Of a stretch of DNA of 64,000 bases, positions 45,101 through 53,149 are shown in pieces. Numbering within the stretch: position 1 is the first letter of the stretch; each line of letters begins with the position of its first letter. Below the pieces are notes generated by a model, which worked only from the letters and a program-made list of their open reading frames with translations, did no database searches and had not been told where the DNA came from. The position numbers and the translations under genes are program-made. This stretch comes from Bradyrhizobium sp. ISRA430 (GTDB lineage Bacteria; Pseudomonadota; Alphaproteobacteria; Rhizobiales; Xanthobacteraceae): NCBI RefSeq assembly GCF_029909975.1, contig NZ_CP094516.1:5766001-5830000 (forward strand), in the 5' to 3' direction.

Positions 45101-45288
45101 CGCACTCCGTGTTCTGGGGATCGATGGCCTACACGCTGATTGGCGGCACGGCGGTCGGCACGGTGCTGATTCTGCTGTTCCTGCCTGCGCTCTATGCTGC
45201 GTGGTTCCGGATCAAGCCGACGGCAGATCAGGTCCACCAGAATTCGACAGAGCAACCGGAATTACGGCCAGCATTGGCTGCCGAGTAG
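42178..45288 (+). CDS. RND efflux transporter permease
   Basis: The 1036-residue pump has TM1 at about residues 12-32, a periplasmic region, a first helix block with the proton-relay pair in 'LALGLLVDDAIIAIEVMVVK' near residue 400, a second periplasmic region and a second helix block with 'GLIGLAGILMRNTLILTEQI' near 930. By family knowledge it belongs to the AcrB/MexF-like group with shorter loops. Its ATG overlaps the TGA of the broken adaptor frame (TGATG). If the adaptor is truly interrupted, coupling and pump function would suffer. It is under the likely control of the divergent TetR. Confidence 0.92.
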   Translation: MSFNLSAIAVRERAVTLFFILLLAAAGAYAFFMLGRAEDPSFTIKTLTVTTVWPGATAREMQDQVAEPLEKRLQELTWYDRVETTTRPGYAYMTVTLKDSTPPSSVQEEFYQARKKLGDEARKLPSGVLGPFVNDEYSDVSFALYALKAKGMPLRELARKAEVIRQDLLHVPGVKKINILGERPEQIFVDFSYTKLATLGVSAQDIIAALQRQNTVTPAGSIDTRGPQVFIRIDGAYDSVQTIADTPIVAAGRMLKLSDIADVRRGYEDPPTYLIRHQGEPAILLGVVMQEGWNGLALGKALEEKSAAIAQTLPLGMTLDKVTDQAVNITSAVDEFMLKFAMALGVVLLVSLLSLGWRVGIVVAAAVPLTLAVVFLIMLETGRFFDRITLGALILALGLLVDDAIIAIEVMVVKMEEGMDRMLAAAYAWSHTAAPMLSGTLVTIAGFLPVGFARSTAGEYAGNIFWVVGFALIVSWIVAVVFTPYLGVRMLPAIKAVQGGHHAIYDTPNYRRLRGLITFAVRHKFVTCAIVAVAFALSGVGMGAVKQQFFPTSDRPEVLVEVRLPEGTSIETTTATVEKLERWLHDQPEAKIVTSYIGQGAPRFFFAMAPELPDPAFAKIVVLTPDAEAREALKHRLRQAVSEGLAPEANVRVTQLVFGPYTPFPVEFRVMGPDPAQLYAISEKALDVMRGVHDVRQANRDWGNRTPVLRFIPDQDRLNLIGLSPAEMSQQLQLLLTGIAVTQVREDIRNVPIMMRSGGGERLDPTRLADFSLISRTGRQIPLDQIGHSEIRLEEPILKRRDRTPVITIRSDINEATQPPEVSKQIKTALQPLIASLPAGYRIEMGGSIEEATKANDALATVFPAMIAATLIVIMLQVRSFSMMALVVLTAPLGLVGVVPVLLAFNQPFGFNAILGLIGLAGILMRNTLILTEQIKENLAAGLDDYHAVIEATVQRTRPVILTALAAVLAFIPLTHSVFWGSMAYTLIGGTAVGTVLILLFLPALYAAWFRIKPTADQVHQNSTEQPELRPALAAE

Positions 45289-45303
45289 AGCTCGCTGAAT
45301 TCG

Positions 45304-45919
45304 ATGAACCGTCCGGTCCGAACGGAAAAGGTTTCCGACGAGGCGCGCGCGAGAATCCTGGAAGCGGCGGAGGAACAGTTTCGCCGCGTCGGTCACCACA
45401 GAACTTCGGTGGCCGACATCGCCGCAGGACTCGGCATGAGCCCGGCGAATATCTATCGGTTCTTTCCCTCCAGGGATGCAATCAACGAGGCCATCTGCGG
45501 GCGTGTTGTGAACGAGGTTGCTGACATCGCGTATGCGATCGTACGCACGAACGCGCCGGCCAAGGCGAAACTCGACCAAGTCCTGACCGCTGTTCACCAC
45601 CGCGCCAAGATGATGCTGGTCGAGGCAAGGCCCATGCACGAGTTGATCGTCGCCGCCACGCAGCAGAACTGGCCGATCATCAAGGCGCATAGCGAACGGA
45701 TGGTGACGATCTTAGAGGCGATCTTTACGGGAGGGCATCGAAGCCGGCGAGTTCAAGGTCGAAGATGCCGCGGAAGCCGCGCGAGCGGTCAAGTGCGCGT
45801 TCATCCCGTTCTTCCATCCGATTCTGATCGAGTACTGCGTTCAACACGGCGAAGACAACGAAGCAGGCCTGCGCAGCCATATTCGCTTCATCCTCAGAGC
45901 TCTCGGCAAGTCAGGCTAA
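45304..45919 (+). pseudogene. TetR family regulator, frameshifted near 45727
   Basis: Codons 1-141 encode a normal TetR protein (HTH 'TSVADIAAGLGMSPANIYRF', about residues 34-53; then 'NEAICGRVVNEVADIAYAIV'). At about 45727 one extra base shifts the frame. The original frame then runs on to 46086 through nonsense. The frame starting at 45728 continues the protein as 'REGIEAGEFKVEDAAEAARA', then 'FIPFFHPILIEYCVQHGED' and ends at 45917-45919, for about 204 residues in all. It is 15 bases after the pump gene and probably a second regulator of the operon. Confidence 0.85.
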
Positions 45920-45944
45920 AGCATGTCCGAGGTCAACAAGATCC

Positions 45945-47720
45945 TCAGGGCAGGAAGAACGGCATGAATGGCATTCCGCCGCCCCCCTTGTTGTCCGCGC
46001 TGGCCTCGGCCTTGGGCTTTGCGGGTCTTGCCGGAGCCTCCTCCCTATCCCTACTCCTGCGCTCGAGCCTGGCGGATGGGGCCTGACGTGCCTTGCGCCT
46101 CTCGCATTCGTCGTTGTCATTGACGAAGTAGCCGGCGGCACACGTGATCTTGACGCAGCGATCGCCGTCACGTTTGAGGCCGGATCCGCAAATCAACGGA
46201 CAAACTCGCGCGGCTTTGAGCTTGATCGCGTCAAGCGCATCGGCGCTCGCGGCCTTGGCATCGAACTTGGTGCCGGCGTTCTGGTTGAACAGCTCAAGCG
46301 AGCGCCGGGACGCAGCGTCCCATTCCCCGTTGGCCGATCCTGTGAAGCAGCCAACCCGGCGCAACTCGGTCTGTAGCGATTTTGCAAGCTCGGGCGGCGC
46401 CGCTGGCGGCGCGGGCGCTTGCGGACTGGGCAGCGCGGCCACCTTGGCATCCGCATTTGTGTTCGGCTCTCCCGGCCGGTTTGACGCGGAGGGAGCAACC
46501 GGTGCGGTGTTCTTTGCGACAGCGGCGGCAATCTCGGCCGCGACACGCCTCTGTTCGGCCTGAGCCGCCTGTTGTTGCGCGGCCTCCTTGGCTGCCTCGG
46601 CGGCGGCCCGAGCTTCCTGCGCTGCTTTCAGCTCCGAGGCCGCCTTGGCGAGCTGCGTCTGCTGAGCGCCCTGGTTGACGAGCCGTGCCTGCTCTTGCTC
46701 GGCCTGACGCGCTTTTTCGTCTGCCGCCGCACGCTTCTCCTCCGCGTCAATCTTGGCGAGCTGAAGCTTTGCCAGATTTGCGTAGTAGCTGTCCGGATAC
46801 TGGGCGATGAAGAAGTTCAATGCATCCTTGTTGCCGACCTGCAGCGCAAGCTCGTAGTCGTGCCGCATTTCCGACCGCGGCGTCGCCGCTGAGGCGGCTT
46901 CCTTGGCAGTTTCCTTGGCAGCTTCCTTGGCTGGTTCCTTGGCCGGCACCAGCGGCACATCGTCACCGCCAAGCGTGCCGTAAACGTACGGCTCCTGCCG
47001 ATTGCCGGTTGCTTTCATGACGTCGTCGCGGACGAAACCGAATACCCTGCGCAAATCCAGGCCGGGTGTTCCGATATATTTGACCAGTGCGGCAGCGTAG
47101 GGACTGTTCTTGCTGTTGCCGTCCGACGCCGTCGAGCCGGCCTTGGCGGCGAAGGCCACCAGCGTATTCGCTGTCGCCGGCTCAATGCGGGCGAGGCCCC
47201 GGCTGATTGCCCGTGAGCCAACCGTTCGCTTCATCTTCTCGGAGAAAGGATTGTTGCGGCAAGCGTCGAGGATCACAAGCCGCAATTGCCTTGCCGGTTC
47301 AACGGCCAGCAGGACCCGATCGAGCGAAAACGCCTCGTCGTAGACATCTGTATCGCGCTCTAGCGTGGCATCGATCGGGATCAGGTAGTTCGTGCCCTCG
47401 ATCTCGATGCCATGACCCGCGTAATAGACGACGGCTACATCCGCGTCGCGCGCCTGGTCGGCAAAATCGCGCAGCGCACGTCGCATCTCGGCCGCCTGAA
47501 TGTCCAGACGGGTTTGCACAACGTCAAAACCCGCGTTCTTCAGTGTCGCCTCGACAATGACGGCGTCGTTGATCGGGTTTGAAAGCGGCGCCGCGTTCTT
47601 ATACGCGGAATTGCCTATGACGAGGGCGACACGATTTGCAGCCCATGCCGGCTGACAGAGCAGCAGCATGGCGAGGAAAAAGGAAATTCGGCGCAGTTTC
47701 ACAAAGCCGTGTGCAGCCAT
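45945..47720 (-). CDS. Caspase family (peptidase C14) exported protein, catalytic dyad intact
   Basis: The 591-residue protein has a signal peptide (cleaved near residue 28, PAWA/ANR), a caspase-like domain (about 29-265) with catalytic His103 in 'VVYYAGHGIEIEG' and Cys154 in 'VILDACRNNPFSE', then an 'AKEPAKEAAKETAKEAA' repeat and a long Ala/Glu/Gln coiled coil (about 320-410). A peptidoglycan-binding-like segment follows ('LRRVGCFTGSANGEWDAASR', about 455-500), then a Cys-rich EGF-like stretch with 'CPLICGSGLKRDGDRCVKIT' and a basic tail. It is likely periplasmic and cell-wall associated. Target proteins are unknown. It is convergent with the frameshifted TetR gene. Confidence 0.88.
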   Translation of the reverse strand: MAAHGFVKLRRISFFLAMLLLCQPAWAANRVALVIGNSAYKNAAPLSNPINDAVIVEATLKNAGFDVVQTRLDIQAAEMRRALRDFADQARDADVAVVYYAGHGIEIEGTNYLIPIDATLERDTDVYDEAFSLDRVLLAVEPARQLRLVILDACRNNPFSEKMKRTVGSRAISRGLARIEPATANTLVAFAAKAGSTASDGNSKNSPYAAALVKYIGTPGLDLRRVFGFVRDDVMKATGNRQEPYVYGTLGGDDVPLVPAKEPAKEAAKETAKEAASAATPRSEMRHDYELALQVGNKDALNFFIAQYPDSYYANLAKLQLAKIDAEEKRAAADEKARQAEQEQARLVNQGAQQTQLAKAASELKAAQEARAAAEAAKEAAQQQAAQAEQRRVAAEIAAAVAKNTAPVAPSASNRPGEPNTNADAKVAALPSPQAPAPPAAPPELAKSLQTELRRVGCFTGSANGEWDAASRRSLELFNQNAGTKFDAKAASADALDAIKLKAARVCPLICGSGLKRDGDRCVKITCAAGYFVNDNDECERRKARQAPSARLERRSRDREEAPARPAKPKAEASADNKGGGGMPFMPFFLP

Positions 47721-47852
47721 GGCAGTGCTACTGTTGAAATAGTGCCTCTAAATATACGTGCCGCCACGACAGAAACGGTTCAATGACAGCTTGATGATCC
47801 GCAGGATCCGGGGGAAATGGAACCGGGTCGGCAGGATGCGTGACCCCCGGGG

Positions 47853-48707
47853 ATGGCGGGCCGATTGACCTCCTCGGAGGCATGGCGTCTAGTGACACCG
47901 ATTTTGAGCGGCGAGGTCAGTGCTGTGACTGACGTGAAGCTCGGCCAGGTGAACTCCGCAACAGCCGGGAATGGGATCGCCAGTTGCGGCGTCAATCCCT
48001 GGCTGGACTGGACCGCGAGAGCAGCAATATTCATCACCTACGGCGGGTCCGCGCTTCTCGGTGCCGCAGGCATTCCTCACCTGCTTCCGCTGGACAGCGT
48101 CGCCAAGCTGCTGATGGTCGCGGCCGGCATTGCAAACGTCCTTTTTCTCGGCCTGGTTACAGTGACGGCCATGATCCGGCTGGTCCCGATCATGAAGTCG
48201 AAGGGCATTGAGACGCGCATCTCAGCCTTGCTGGGTACTTTCCTGAGTATCGCGCTCGCTTTTCTTCCGAAGGCAGAGCTCGGCCCAATCTGGTCGATCC
48301 TGTCCACAGCGTTGATCATGGTGGCGACGTCGCTGTCTATTGTGGTGCTTCGCTGGTTGGGCAAGTCCTTCAGCATTCTGCCGGAGGCAAGGCGCCTGGT
48401 GACGGAGGGACCTTACCGAATCGTCAGGCATCCCCTCTACCTCTGTGAGCTAACTGCTCTGGCCGGCGTGACACTCCAAGTGCTTTCACCGCTTGCTGTG
48501 CTCATCGCCGTTGCTGTCGTGACGATTCAATGCCGGCGAATGATCAACGAAGAGCGGATTCTTCGGTTGGCTTTTCCTGAATATGACGCCTACGCCGCAA
48601 GGACGCCTTTTCTGATCCCGGTCAGATTGATCCCTACAGGGATTGAGCGATTGGCTCGTCAGGCCGGGCGGAAGCGGTTGACCAAGGCCGTCGATCCGCA
48701 AGCCTGA
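47853..48707 (+). CDS. Isoprenylcysteine carboxyl methyltransferase-like membrane protein
   Basis: The protein has up to 284 residues and about six hydrophobic segments. The C-terminal motif 'EGPYRIVRHPLYLCELTAL' (about 185-203) followed by 'NEERILRLAFPEYDAYAART' (about 230-250) is the SAM-binding signature of the ICMT/PEMT membrane methyltransferases. In bacteria such proteins methylate small molecules or lipids rather than prenylated proteins. The start is uncertain: the first ATG (47853) lacks a clear ribosome-binding site, and a GTG at 47926 (GAGGTC upstream) would give about 260 residues. Confidence 0.78.
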   Translation: MAGRLTSSEAWRLVTPILSGEVSAVTDVKLGQVNSATAGNGIASCGVNPWLDWTARAAIFITYGGSALLGAAGIPHLLPLDSVAKLLMVAAGIANVLFLGLVTVTAMIRLVPIMKSKGIETRISALLGTFLSIALAFLPKAELGPIWSILSTALIMVATSLSIVVLRWLGKSFSILPEARRLVTEGPYRIVRHPLYLCELTALAGVTLQVLSPLAVLIAVAVVTIQCRRMINEERILRLAFPEYDAYAARTPFLIPVRLIPTGIERLARQAGRKRLTKAVDPQA

Positions 48708-48722
48708 CGCCGCGCTTCAGCC

Positions 48723-49676
48723 TCATCCAAGCAATTTCCACCGCCCGTCTCCCGCGCGCTTCAGTGTGGGATCATCCACGCGCACATGCTCGGCCAAAAA
48801 ATCGATGAACGCGCGCACGCGCGCGGGCAGCGGCGCGGTATGGCCGACATAGACGGCGTGGATGTCTTCGCGGTCGCCGGGGTTGTAGTTCTGCAGCACC
48901 GGCACGAGCCGGCCGGCTTCGATGTCCGGGCCGATGTGGAACAGGGCGAGGCGGGCAAGGCCGACGCCGCCGAGCGTGAGGCGGCGGGCGGCTTCGCCGT
49001 CGCTGGCGCGCGCGGCCGGCGGCGGCACGGCTTCCTCGGTGCGGTCGCCGCGCTTGAACGGCCAGCCGCGGATCGAGCGCGGAAAGGTCCAGCCGATGCC
49101 GCGATGTTCGGCGAGATCCGCCGGTGTCTTCGGCGTGCCGAAGCGCGCGAGATAGTTCGGCGCGCCGACGACGACCATGCGGCTGGTGCCGAGCTTGCGC
49201 GCGACCAGGCGCGAGGCCCGTAACGGTCCGACGCGGATGGCGACGTCGGCGCGCTCCTGCATCAGATCGATCAGCGTGTCGGTCAGCACGAGGTCCAACG
49301 TGACGTCCGGATGCTGTTCGAGGAAGCGCGGGATCAGCGGCATCACATGCAGCATGCCGAACGGAATATTGCTGTTGACCGTGAGCCGGCCGCGCGGCGC
49401 CGCGCCCGAGGCTGCCTCGCGCTCGGCCTCCTCCATCTCGCCGAGGATGTTTACGGCGCGCTGATAGAAGGCCTGGCCTTCTTCCGTCAGCGTGAGCTTC
49501 CGCGTGGTGCGGTTGATCAGCCGCGTGCCGAGCCGCGCCTCCAGCCTTGAGATCAGCTTGCTGACGCCGGACGGCGTCAGGCGCAGTTTTCGCGCGGCCT
49601 GGGTGAATCCGCCCAAGTCGACGACGCGAACGAAAACCTCCATCTCGGCGGAGCGGTTGGTGTCGAAGCGGGCCAT
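48723..49676 (-). CDS. LysR family regulator, divergent from an MFS exporter
   Basis: The 317-residue regulator has an N-terminal HTH ('GGFTQAARKLRLTPSGVSKL', about residues 19-38) and a substrate-binding domain starting 'GRLTVNSNIPFGMLHVMPLI' near 95. Sequence style ('LEARLGTRLINRTTRKLTLT', 'GEMEEAEREA') places it in the CrgA/DmlR-like LysR branch. It is divergent from an MFS gene with a 99-bp gap, a common regulator-exporter pair. Confidence 0.9.
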   Translation of the reverse strand: MARFDTNRSAEMEVFVRVVDLGGFTQAARKLRLTPSGVSKLISRLEARLGTRLINRTTRKLTLTEEGQAFYQRAVNILGEMEEAEREAASGAAPRGRLTVNSNIPFGMLHVMPLIPRFLEQHPDVTLDLVLTDTLIDLMQERADVAIRVGPLRASRLVARKLGTSRMVVVGAPNYLARFGTPKTPADLAEHRGIGWTFPRSIRGWPFKRGDRTEEAVPPPAARASDGEAARRLTLGGVGLARLALFHIGPDIEAGRLVPVLQNYNPGDREDIHAVYVGHTAPLPARVRAFIDFLAEHVRVDDPTLKRAGDGRWKLLG

Positions 49677-49775
49677 GTTGAATTCACGTCATAAATGATT
49701 GGATTGCGGACATCCTAATGTTTTTGCTGCGCTGCGGCTATCTGCGTGTGTCGTCCCTCTCATTGGAAGTCACGC

Positions 49776-50957
49776 ATGCCTCCCGCCGTCCTCGCGCTCA
49801 CCGCCGGTGCCTTCGGCATCGGCACCACCGAGTTCATCATCATGGGCCTGTTGCTCCAGGTCGCCGCCGACATGCACGTCTCCGTGCCGGTCGCGGGCTT
49901 GCTCATCTCCGGCTATGCGCTCGGCGTGTTCGTCGGCGCGCCGGTCCTGACGCTGGCAACGCGGCGGATGCCGCGGAAAACCGTGCTGCTGGCGCTGATG
50001 GCGATCTTCACGCTCGGCAATGCGGCCTGCGCGCTGGCGCCGAACTATGCGCTGCTGATGGCCGCGCGGGTGCTGACCTCGCTCGCCCACGGCACCTTTT
50101 TCGGCGTCGGCTCGGTGGTGGCAACCAGCCTCGTTGCCGAGGACAAGCGCGCCTCCGCGATATCAACCATGTTCATCGGCCTGACGGTCGCAACCCTGCT
50201 CGGCGTGCCCTTCGGCGCCTGGTTCGGCCTGATGCTCGGCTGGCGCGCGGCGTTCTGGGCGGTGACCGCGATCGGCGTGATCGCGTTTGCGGTGGTCGCC
50301 GCGCTCGTGCCGGGCCATGTCGGCAGCGGCGACAAGCCCATCTCGCTCGCAGAGGAAGTGGCGGTGCTCGGCCGGCCGCAGGTGCTGCTCGGCCTTGCCA
50401 TGACCGTGTTCGGCTTCGCCGGCCTGTTCGTCGTCTTCACCTACATCCAGCCGATCCTGACGCGCTTCACCGGCTTTCCGGAAGCCGCCGTATCGCCGAT
50501 CCTCCTGGTGTTCGGCGTCGGGCTTGCCATTGGCAATGTCGCGGGAGGCAGGCTCGCCGACCGTGGGCTGGCGCGTGCCCTGATCGGCACGCTCGCCGCG
50601 CTCGCGATCGTGCTCGTGGGTCTCGCTGCGGTGCTGTCGATCAAGAGTCTTGCGATCGTGTTGATCCTGCTGCTCGGCATCGCCGCCTTCGCAACCGTGG
50701 CTCCGCTGCAGCTTCGCGTTCTCGAAGCCGCGGGCCCGAGTGGCCGCACGCTCGCCTCGAGCCTCAACATCGCCGCGTTCAATCTCGGCAACGCGCTCGG
50801 CGCCTGGGCCGGCGGCGCCACCATCGATCGCGGGCTCGGTCTCTCCGCGCTGCCGATGGTGGCCGCGGCAATCACGGCAGTGGGCCTCCTGCTCGCGCTG
50901 TGGAGCCTTCGGCTCGACCGCGCGCCGGACGCGGTCGTGGCGTGCCCTGCCGAGTAG
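49776..50957 (+). CDS. MFS transporter, DHA1 family (AraJ/YdhP-like exporter)
   Basis: The 393-residue protein has twelve predicted helices. It starts 'MPPAVLALTAGAFGIGTTEF', characteristic of the arabinose-efflux-like DHA1 group, and has 'LATRRMPRKTVLLALMAIF' as motif A and 'LTSLAHGTFFGVGSVVATSL' in TM4. The ATG at 49776 has GGAAG before it; an upstream ATG (49746) would add ten polar residues and was rejected. It is probably controlled by the divergent LysR protein. The substrate is unknown. Confidence 0.88.
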   Translation: MPPAVLALTAGAFGIGTTEFIIMGLLLQVAADMHVSVPVAGLLISGYALGVFVGAPVLTLATRRMPRKTVLLALMAIFTLGNAACALAPNYALLMAARVLTSLAHGTFFGVGSVVATSLVAEDKRASAISTMFIGLTVATLLGVPFGAWFGLMLGWRAAFWAVTAIGVIAFAVVAALVPGHVGSGDKPISLAEEVAVLGRPQVLLGLAMTVFGFAGLFVVFTYIQPILTRFTGFPEAAVSPILLVFGVGLAIGNVAGGRLADRGLARALIGTLAALAIVLVGLAAVLSIKSLAIVLILLLGIAAFATVAPLQLRVLEAAGPSGRTLASSLNIAAFNLGNALGAWAGGATIDRGLGLSALPMVAAAITAVGLLLALWSLRLDRAPDAVVACPAE

Positions 50958-51090
50958 AGCGAGGGCGCACGACGATCCCAGACAATTCGGCGCATTGGCG
51001 GGCCCCCGCCAAAGCGCCATGCAGAAACGCACCTGTACACGCCCTATCGCCCTCCGTAACCTCCGCTGCGCAATTTCAGGAGAAAGCGAC

Positions 51091-52656
51091 GTGGCGAAGA
51101 AGACGGCGACCAGGAAGAAAACGGCTTCGAGGAAATCGGCGGCGAAGACCTCGCGCAAGAAGGCGACTGTCGGCAAAGCGGCTCCTGCAAGGCCGGCCAA
51201 GAAAGCCGCACCACGCAAACCGGCCGCGCCGCCCCGCCCGAAGGGGCCGGTCTGGCAATGGTCGGCGGTCGACACTGCGGCCGCGATCCGCACTGGGGCA
51301 ATCTCCGCGGTCGAGACGGTCGAAGCCCATCTCGAGCGGATGCACGCAGTCAATCCCAGGCTCAACGCGGTGGTCGTCGATCTCTCGGAAGAGGCGCTCG
51401 CGGCGGCGCATGCGGCCGACAAGCAACGCGCCAAGGGCGGCGAGCTCGGCCTCCTGCACGGTGTGCCGATCACCATCAAGGAGAATGTTGACTATGAAGG
51501 CCGACCCAATTTCAACGGCGTGCCGGCCAACAAGGACCTCATCGCGCCATCGGATTCGCCGGTCGTCCGCAATCTGAAGAAAGCCGGCGCGATCGTCATC
51601 GGGCTGACCAACACGCCGGAATTTTCCTTCCGCGGCTTCACCGACAGTCCCCTGCACGGGCTGACGCTGAACCCCTGGGATCCGAACATCACCTGCGGCG
51701 GCTCCTCGGGCGGGGCGGGTTCGGCGGTCGCCGCCGGCATCGGCACCATCGCGCACGGCAACGACATCGGCGGCTCGCTGCGCTGGCCGGCGCATTGCAA
51801 CGGCATCGCCACCATCAAGCCGACGCAGGGGCGCATCCCGGCCTTCAACCAGAGCGCAACGGCCGAGCGACCGATGCTGGCGCATCTGATGTCGGCGCAG
51901 GGCCCGCTCGCCCGCCACGTCGCCGACGTTCGTCTGGCGCTCGAAGTGATGAGCCAGCGTGATCCGCGCGATCCCTGGTGGGTGCCGGCGCCGCTGGTCG
52001 GGCCGAAGCCGAAGGGGCCGGTCAAGGTTGCGCTCGCCAAGATCCCCGAAGACATGGACGTCGATCCGCAGGTCGCGGCGGCGCTGCGCCAGGCCGCCGA
52101 TCATCTTGATCGCTCCGGCTATCGCGTCAGCGAGGTCGAGGTACCCGACATCAACGGCGTCTGGCAGACCTGGTGCGACATCATCACCAACGAGACGGTG
52201 GTGATGCAGGAGGCCGCGATGCTCAAGGTCACTTCGGAGGACTTCCACAAGGCATGGGGCGGCATGAAGACCGAGGCCAGCGTGCTCGACCTGCCGGCCT
52301 GGATGCGCGCCACCGCCGCGCGCAACGGCCATATCCGCGCCTGGCAACTATTCTTCGAGGACTATCCGGTGGTGCTGGCGCCGACCACGGTGAAGCCGAC
52401 GCCGGGGCCGCGCGAGGATACGGTCAGCGCCGAGCGCGTACGCGAGATCTTCTGGGGCGAGATCCGCTTTATCTCCGCGATCAACGTGCTGGGTCTGCCC
52501 GGCGCCGTGGTGCCGGTGGCGTTGCATGACGGCAAGCCGATCGGCGTGCAGCTCATCGCCGGACGCTACCGTGAGGACCTCGCGCTCGATGCCGCCGCCG
52601 CGATCGAGAAGCGCGCCGGAGTCCTCACCCGTCGGCTCTGGGAACAGATGGCCTGA
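51091..52656 (+). CDS. Amidase-signature enzyme with histone-H1-like N-terminal tail
   Basis: The 521-residue protein starts at GTG (51091, AGGAG nine bases upstream). Residues 1-52 are almost only Lys, Ala, Arg, Thr, Ser and Pro ('TSRKKATVGKAAPARPAKKA'), a tail like bacterial histone-H1-like proteins. The amidase domain (about 55-515) has the Ser-cisSer-Lys triad: Lys in 'GVPITIKENVDY', cis-Ser in 'CGGSSGGAGSAVAAG' and nucleophile Ser in 'IAHGNDIGGSLRWPA'. It would hydrolyse an amide in the cytoplasm; the substrate is unknown. The tail is odd for this family and suggests nucleic-acid or membrane association. Confidence 0.88.
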   Translation: MAKKTATRKKTASRKSAAKTSRKKATVGKAAPARPAKKAAPRKPAAPPRPKGPVWQWSAVDTAAAIRTGAISAVETVEAHLERMHAVNPRLNAVVVDLSEEALAAAHAADKQRAKGGELGLLHGVPITIKENVDYEGRPNFNGVPANKDLIAPSDSPVVRNLKKAGAIVIGLTNTPEFSFRGFTDSPLHGLTLNPWDPNITCGGSSGGAGSAVAAGIGTIAHGNDIGGSLRWPAHCNGIATIKPTQGRIPAFNQSATAERPMLAHLMSAQGPLARHVADVRLALEVMSQRDPRDPWWVPAPLVGPKPKGPVKVALAKIPEDMDVDPQVAAALRQAADHLDRSGYRVSEVEVPDINGVWQTWCDIITNETVVMQEAAMLKVTSEDFHKAWGGMKTEASVLDLPAWMRATAARNGHIRAWQLFFEDYPVVLAPTTVKPTPGPREDTVSAERVREIFWGEIRFISAINVLGLPGAVVPVALHDGKPIGVQLIAGRYREDLALDAAAAIEKRAGVLTRRLWEQMA

Positions 52657-52717
52657 GCTGACACAGGGGCTTCGTGGGTCGCGCGAAGCCCCTCTTGTAT
52701 CCTCGGACCAAAGAGCA

Positions 52718-52966
52718 TCACACTCTTGCCTCGAGCACTGCTCTCGCCGCCGCAACATACTCCCGCCAATGCACGTCAGCGTAACGTTCGGCCTGTTGCA
52801 GGCAGGTGAGATCGGGCGCATGTGCCGCTGCGATCATCCGCGCAAAGCGCTCTTCGGCCACCGTCGCGCCGTCGTCGGCGACCGTCGATGCAAAGGCCGG
52901 TGCTGCGCGAGGTGCCACGGCGAGCCCGGCCATTCCGGCCAGCAAGATGCGGCGTGACGTCTTCAT
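52718..52966 (-). CDS. Small exported protein with twin-arginine-like signal
   Basis: This 82-residue protein starts at the ATG at 52966 with GGAGGACGACAGCC upstream; longer in-frame starts have no such site. The N-terminus 'MKTSRRILLAGMAGLAVAP' followed by 'AAPAFA' is a signal peptide with an RR pair, possibly Tat. The mature part of about 55 residues is acidic-helical with one Cys ('DLTCLQQAERYADVHWREYV'). I do not recognise a family. It is divergent from the gene at 53150. Confidence 0.6.
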   Translation of the reverse strand: MKTSRRILLAGMAGLAVAPRAAPAFASTVADDGATVAEERFARMIAAAHAPDLTCLQQAERYADVHWREYVAAARAVLEARV

Positions 52967-53149
52967 GGCTGTCGTCCTCCGTTGTCCGGCCTGCACTCGG
53001 GCGGGCGGATGTGTCGCTGCGAGCACGGCAGGGTAGCCGTGCACGTTCGTACAGTCCATCGGTTGCGGATGCCGCTTGACCATCGTGACGATCACGTTCC
53101 ATCTAGCAGCGGTTCCGTCATCACAGCGCTTCCCGCGTCGGATTGTCAC

